This document shows positions 61,443 to 64,000 of a stretch of 64,000 bases of DNA, piece after piece; the stretch's first letter is position 1, and every line of letters starts with the position of its first letter. The stretch lies in the NCBI GenBank assembly GCA_963725275.1, contig CAVRXS010000006.1, forward strand, positions 62,001 to 126,000. Reading direction: 5' to 3'. The stretch comes from Bog-756 sp963725275. GTDB lineage: Bacteria; Actinomycetota; Acidimicrobiia; Acidimicrobiales; RAAP-2. The notes beneath the pieces were generated by a model. The model saw nothing but the letters and a program-made list of their open reading frames with translations. It was not told where the DNA came from and made no database searches. The position numbers and the translations under genes are program-made.

Positions 61443-61893
61443 TCGCTCACGTTCGGCTCAACTCGTGCGGCGCTCCGAACGGCCAGGTGTACAGCAATCA
61501 CCTCACCGCCCCCGGGGAGGGCGCTCTCCGCATGGAATCGATGAATGACCACGACGAACATCAATAACCAAAGCAGACGGAGATCAATAACCAGCGAGAG
61601 AACGGGTCCGGCAGCCGATGGGCCGACGGCAGGTATTCGCAGGTGCCGGTCTAGGAGCCGACCGGCGGAGGCGTTGCGACAGTGGCCAAAGGACACCAAA
61701 CGAACTCCGCCTCCCTGTTCACTTTCCGTGACTGGCTGACCACTCTCCGAGAAGTTTACAGAAGCCGGGTGTCCATGTCCACCACCGGTACCGATAAACA
61801 ACGAACCATCTCGGACCACCTGGTGAATGTGAGCGTCGACCTACAGGAGCCGAGATGAACGTAAGTGGTTGCCGACGTGCCGACGGCCCGACG
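61443..61893. other. Region with no reliable gene
   Basis: About 450 bp between the GT2 start and the end of the membrane hydrolase-like gene. A minus-strand open frame across 61418-61819 has one hydrophobic stretch (VLSLVIDLRLLWLLMFVVVI), but its composition is atypical, it has no ribosome-binding site and I do not accept it as a gene. Promoters for the GT2 gene should lie here. Confidence 0.4.
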
Positions 61894-62373
61894 TCAGGCC
61901 ACTCGAGGCGACCGATGACCGGCCCGCCGCGCGGCGGTGACCGCGGCATCGACAACTGCGAACGCAATGCCGAACCCGAGCTCGTTCCACATGCCCTTGG
62001 GGGATTCGTTCTGGATCCGAGCGTGGAAGCGATTGACCACGTCGGGAAACATCTGGATCCGGAAGAAGTACCAGACCGGCTTGTCGAGGTCGAGCAGGAC
62101 AGCCCCGGCCATCGCCGCGACCGAGGCCGCACGCACCTGTCGCTCCACCGCAACCGTCGCCACACTCAGGACGGCCAGGCCGAGCAGTCCGTCTCGCTTG
62201 GCAACCCGGAGGAACCGATCGGCCCCACCCGGCACGGCCGGGTCGCAGCCCCAATGGGGAATGGCGTCCAGTACAAGATGCGATCCGACCCCGAGCACAA
62301 ACGCAGCGGTCGGCTTGCGCCTCGCTGCCCGGCCGATGAGGACCCCGGAGAGCACATGGTTCGTCACGAACAT
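61894..62373 (-). CDS. Membrane-bound metal-dependent hydrolase-like protein (YdjM/DUF457-like)
   Basis: 159 residues from ATG 62373. MFVTNHVLSGVLIGRAARRK begins with the conserved N-H-x-x-S/T pattern, and FVLGVGSHLVLDAIPHWGCD has the paired G.xSH..LD..PH motif. The third part reads AAMAGAVLLDLDKPVWYFFR. Three or four short membrane segments alternate with these His/Asp motifs, as in inner-membrane YdjM-type proteins. The in-frame extension to 62427 is less likely. The biological role is unknown. Confidence 0.65.
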   Translation of the reverse strand: MFVTNHVLSGVLIGRAARRKPTAAFVLGVGSHLVLDAIPHWGCDPAVPGGADRFLRVAKRDGLLGLAVLSVATVAVERQVRAASVAAMAGAVLLDLDKPVWYFFRIQMFPDVVNRFHARIQNESPKGMWNELGFGIAFAVVDAAVTAARRAGHRSPRVA

Positions 62374-62869
62374 CTCCCCACTCTCCCAGCAGTGGGCCGG
62401 GAACGGCCAACCGGGCCGAGCTTCCACTACGGTCGACGCCCGTTCATCCCCAGTCCACCTCGCACGTGGCTGCGGGGCCCACCGTTGCCTCGGTTTTGGT
62501 CCTCGTCGCCCTTTGGAGCCCGTTCGGTCGTTTCAAGTACTGAGACCGGTGCTCACAGCGACAATCGCCGGTGCCGACAAACCCCGGCGCCAGTTTGAGC
62601 TAAGGGCTCGACGGCACCACCGAAGAGATCGGGGTCGGCGGGCGGCCGGCCTCATGGTCATCCGCGACAGCGGGCACCGTAGGGAACCATGAGGATCTGA
62701 ACTGGGATTTCTCGGATTTTCTGGCTACAGAGGACGATGGTCGCTCTGTCCGCTGGGAGGTGGACTTACAATCACTCCGGAGGATTCGATACAGAATCCT
62801 GACCAGAGGGCCGAAGTAGTACTCATGCGTCGACGGGTGACTACGTGAGCCCGAAAAGGGAACAGGGAC
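62374..62869. other. Intergenic region, nothing recognised
   Basis: About 500 bp separating the divergent hydrolase-like and zinc-ribbon genes. It is slightly lower in GC than its surroundings toward the right end (for example GGGATTTCTCGGATTTTCTG near 62705). I see no open frame with convincing codon use and no clear RNA gene. Confidence 0.4.
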
Positions 62870-63128
62870 ATGAGCCCGGCAAAGAGCACCAACGAATTCG
62901 AGCTCCGCAAGCACCGGCACGGCGTCTGTCACCGTTGCGGATGGAGCGGTTCGGTTGTCAGGGTCAGCCGGGGCAAGTGGTGGGCCCTCGTCCGGGCGAA
63001 CCAGGGGTATGGCCGATTGTGCGATGAGTGCGTCGAGGACCTCGCGCGTGGAGCAGGGATCTTCGAAGGATGTGCGGGCGACCAGCACCAGGACATCGAA
63101 GGACCCAGGCGACCTCGACGTCGCCTGA
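62870..63128 (+). CDS. Small zinc-ribbon protein, end uncertain
   Basis: From ATG 62870: MSPAKSTNEFELRKHRHGVC, then HRCGWSGSVVRVSRGKWWAL and GYGRLCDECVEDLARG. Two CxxC knuckles (CHRC and CDEC) separated by about 30 residues form a treble-clef or zinc-ribbon. In frame, the ORF continues to 63370 with low-quality, Arg/Pro-rich sequence. A single-base frame change near 63056 would instead give a short basic tail ending DPGDLDVA with a stop at 63126-63128, which looks more natural. Function is unknown; nucleic-acid binding is possible. Confidence 0.5.
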
Positions 63129-63291
63129 GCGCACCGGATCCTTCGAGAGCTCCACCCCGACGAACGCAGCCTTCCCGCGGCCGGTGGCTCTGCCGATCCC
63201 GGCCCGCGTCGGCCTCGGGAACCACAGCGGTTGACCGTTGGACACCACTGAGCGAAGTCGGGAGAGACAACGGACATCGCACGCTTCCCCC

Positions 63292-64000
63292 GTGCTCGTT
63301 GGCCTGTCCGCTCAGCCCGAGGTCTCGCGACCAGACCGGCGGCGCTTCTGGCGCCTGCCGATCTCCGTAGCCGTGCTCTGCTGGGTCATCATCATCGCCC
63401 TGGCGATCGTGGCGCTGCTCCGCATTGCGGCATGGGACGTCTTCCAGCCCTTCGCCGTCGCAAATGCCCTGACCGTGTTCGTCTATGTGCCCGCATGGGT
63501 GGTGATGGTCGTGGCCGCCCTCGGGCGCCGGTTCTTCCTCGCCGGAGTGGCGCTCCTCGTCGTCTTGGCACAGATCGCCTTCCTCTACCCTGAGCTGTCC
63601 GCCGCTCAGCCGGTCCCCCGTTGGGCGACAGCGGCCCCGAGTCTCCGTCTCTTCGATGGCAACGTCGACCAGACCAACCGGTCCATGGCCGGTTACGCCG
63701 CCGAGGTCACTTCGATGCGACCCCAGCTTGTGACCATGGAGGAGATCAACCCGGCTGATGTGGCGCAGCTGGGCAGGGACGGCGCACTTGCCGACCTCCC
63801 CTACCAAGTCGAGCTCAAGCGGAACGATTCCGGCGGCTTCTTCATCGCCTCGCACTACCCTCTCTCGGCCGCCAACGTCGTCTACTACTCCGCCGGACTG
63901 CCCGTGGTCGTCCAGACGACCGTGGAGCTGCCTTCGGGACCTCAGCCACTCTGGGTCGTCCACACCATCGCCCCCTTGCCGGTGTCCTTCGCCGTGTGGA
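63292..64000 (+). CDS. Endonuclease/exonuclease/phosphatase-family membrane protein, truncated by the window end
   Basis: 236 residues are visible from GTG 63292. Two to three N-terminal membrane helices (VLCWVIIIALAIVALLRIAA, then VFVYVPAWVVMVVAALGRRF and AGVALLVVLAQIAF) precede the catalytic domain. That domain begins LRLFDGNVDQTNRSMAGYAA, with the metal-site Asn, and TSMRPQLVTMEEINPADVAQ, with the catalytic Glu. This matches actinobacterial membrane-anchored EEP proteins, which act outside the membrane on unknown phosphodiesters. The C-terminal His/Asp motifs lie beyond the window. Confidence 0.8.
   Translation, partial: MLVGLSAQPEVSRPDRRRFWRLPISVAVLCWVIIIALAIVALLRIAAWDVFQPFAVANALTVFVYVPAWVVMVVAALGRRFFLAGVALLVVLAQIAFLYPELSAAQPVPRWATAAPSLRLFDGNVDQTNRSMAGYAAEVTSMRPQLVTMEEINPADVAQLGRDGALADLPYQVELKRNDSGGFFIASHYPLSAANVVYYSAGLPVVVQTTVELPSGPQPLWVVHTIAPLPVSFAVW

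Noticed and set aside
61418..61819. Minus-strand hypothetical membrane protein of 133 residues
   Set aside because: No ribosome-binding site, atypical composition and only one hydrophobic stretch; it overlaps the GT2 start.

Overview
This window is high-GC actinobacterial DNA. GTG starts and 4-bp ATGA/GTGA gene overlaps are frequent. Mycothiol-type amidase, several luciferase-like (F420-type) oxidoreductases, a PspA-PspAA-HtpX-PspAB membrane-stress operon and three secreted proteins built from YWLVAADGGIFSFGDA-type repeats point to the class Acidimicrobiia. That placement is inferred from gene content; no rRNA is present to confirm it.

Layout. Positions 1-19000 are mostly housekeeping and small-molecule genes: a truncated TRAM/Fe-S RNA methyltransferase, nitroreductase, tRNA-Gly, a MarR regulator coupled to a GT39 membrane glycosyltransferase, glutaminase, a DHA2-type exporter, a GGDEF cyclase, PIG-L deacetylase, DedA, hydrolase, RecB-like nuclease, PAP2, DsbA-like protein, two LLM oxidoreductases, purE, a ChbG/HpnK deacetylase and mca. 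Positions 19073-21686 hold the Psp/HtpX operon. At 22150-23414 is a secreted repeat protein ending in an Rpf/transglycosylase-like domain, with a long structured leader. Two P450s, a pterin dehydratase, fumC, endonuclease IV and another LLM protein follow. Then come a prepilin-like gene and an overlapping comM-dprA pair (natural transformation).

Positions 34939-42986, all on the minus strand, form a compact lasso-peptide gene cluster. In transcription order it encodes two LuxR-type regulators, an ABC-2 exporter (ATPase, permease), a stand-alone PqqD-like recognition protein, an asparagine-synthetase-like cyclase, a 50-residue precursor, a PqqD-protease fusion, an HPr-kinase-like protein, and a cupin-like protein of unknown role. 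The predicted core starts AKPGIYFD, giving an Ala1-Asp8 ring, and ends in Ser, the residue modified by kinase homologues in paeninodin-type clusters. A nucleotidyltransferase-like gene (43534-44673) sits divergently next to it. A secreted DUF4397/repeat protein (33381-34961) overlaps the last operon gene.

Positions 44775-61442 are a surface-polysaccharide region: GT4, GT2 and GT-C glycosyltransferases, a Wzx-like flippase, and two divergent secreted glycoside hydrolases. The last 1350 bp of the two hydrolase genes form a nearly perfect inverted repeat. The window ends with a small membrane hydrolase-like gene, a zinc-ribbon protein and a truncated exo/endonuclease-phosphatase gene.

Nine otherwise intact genes are split by frame changes. 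Eight of these need exactly one base to be skipped. Residual insertion errors in the assembly are the simplest explanation, but the consistent polarity is worth checking.
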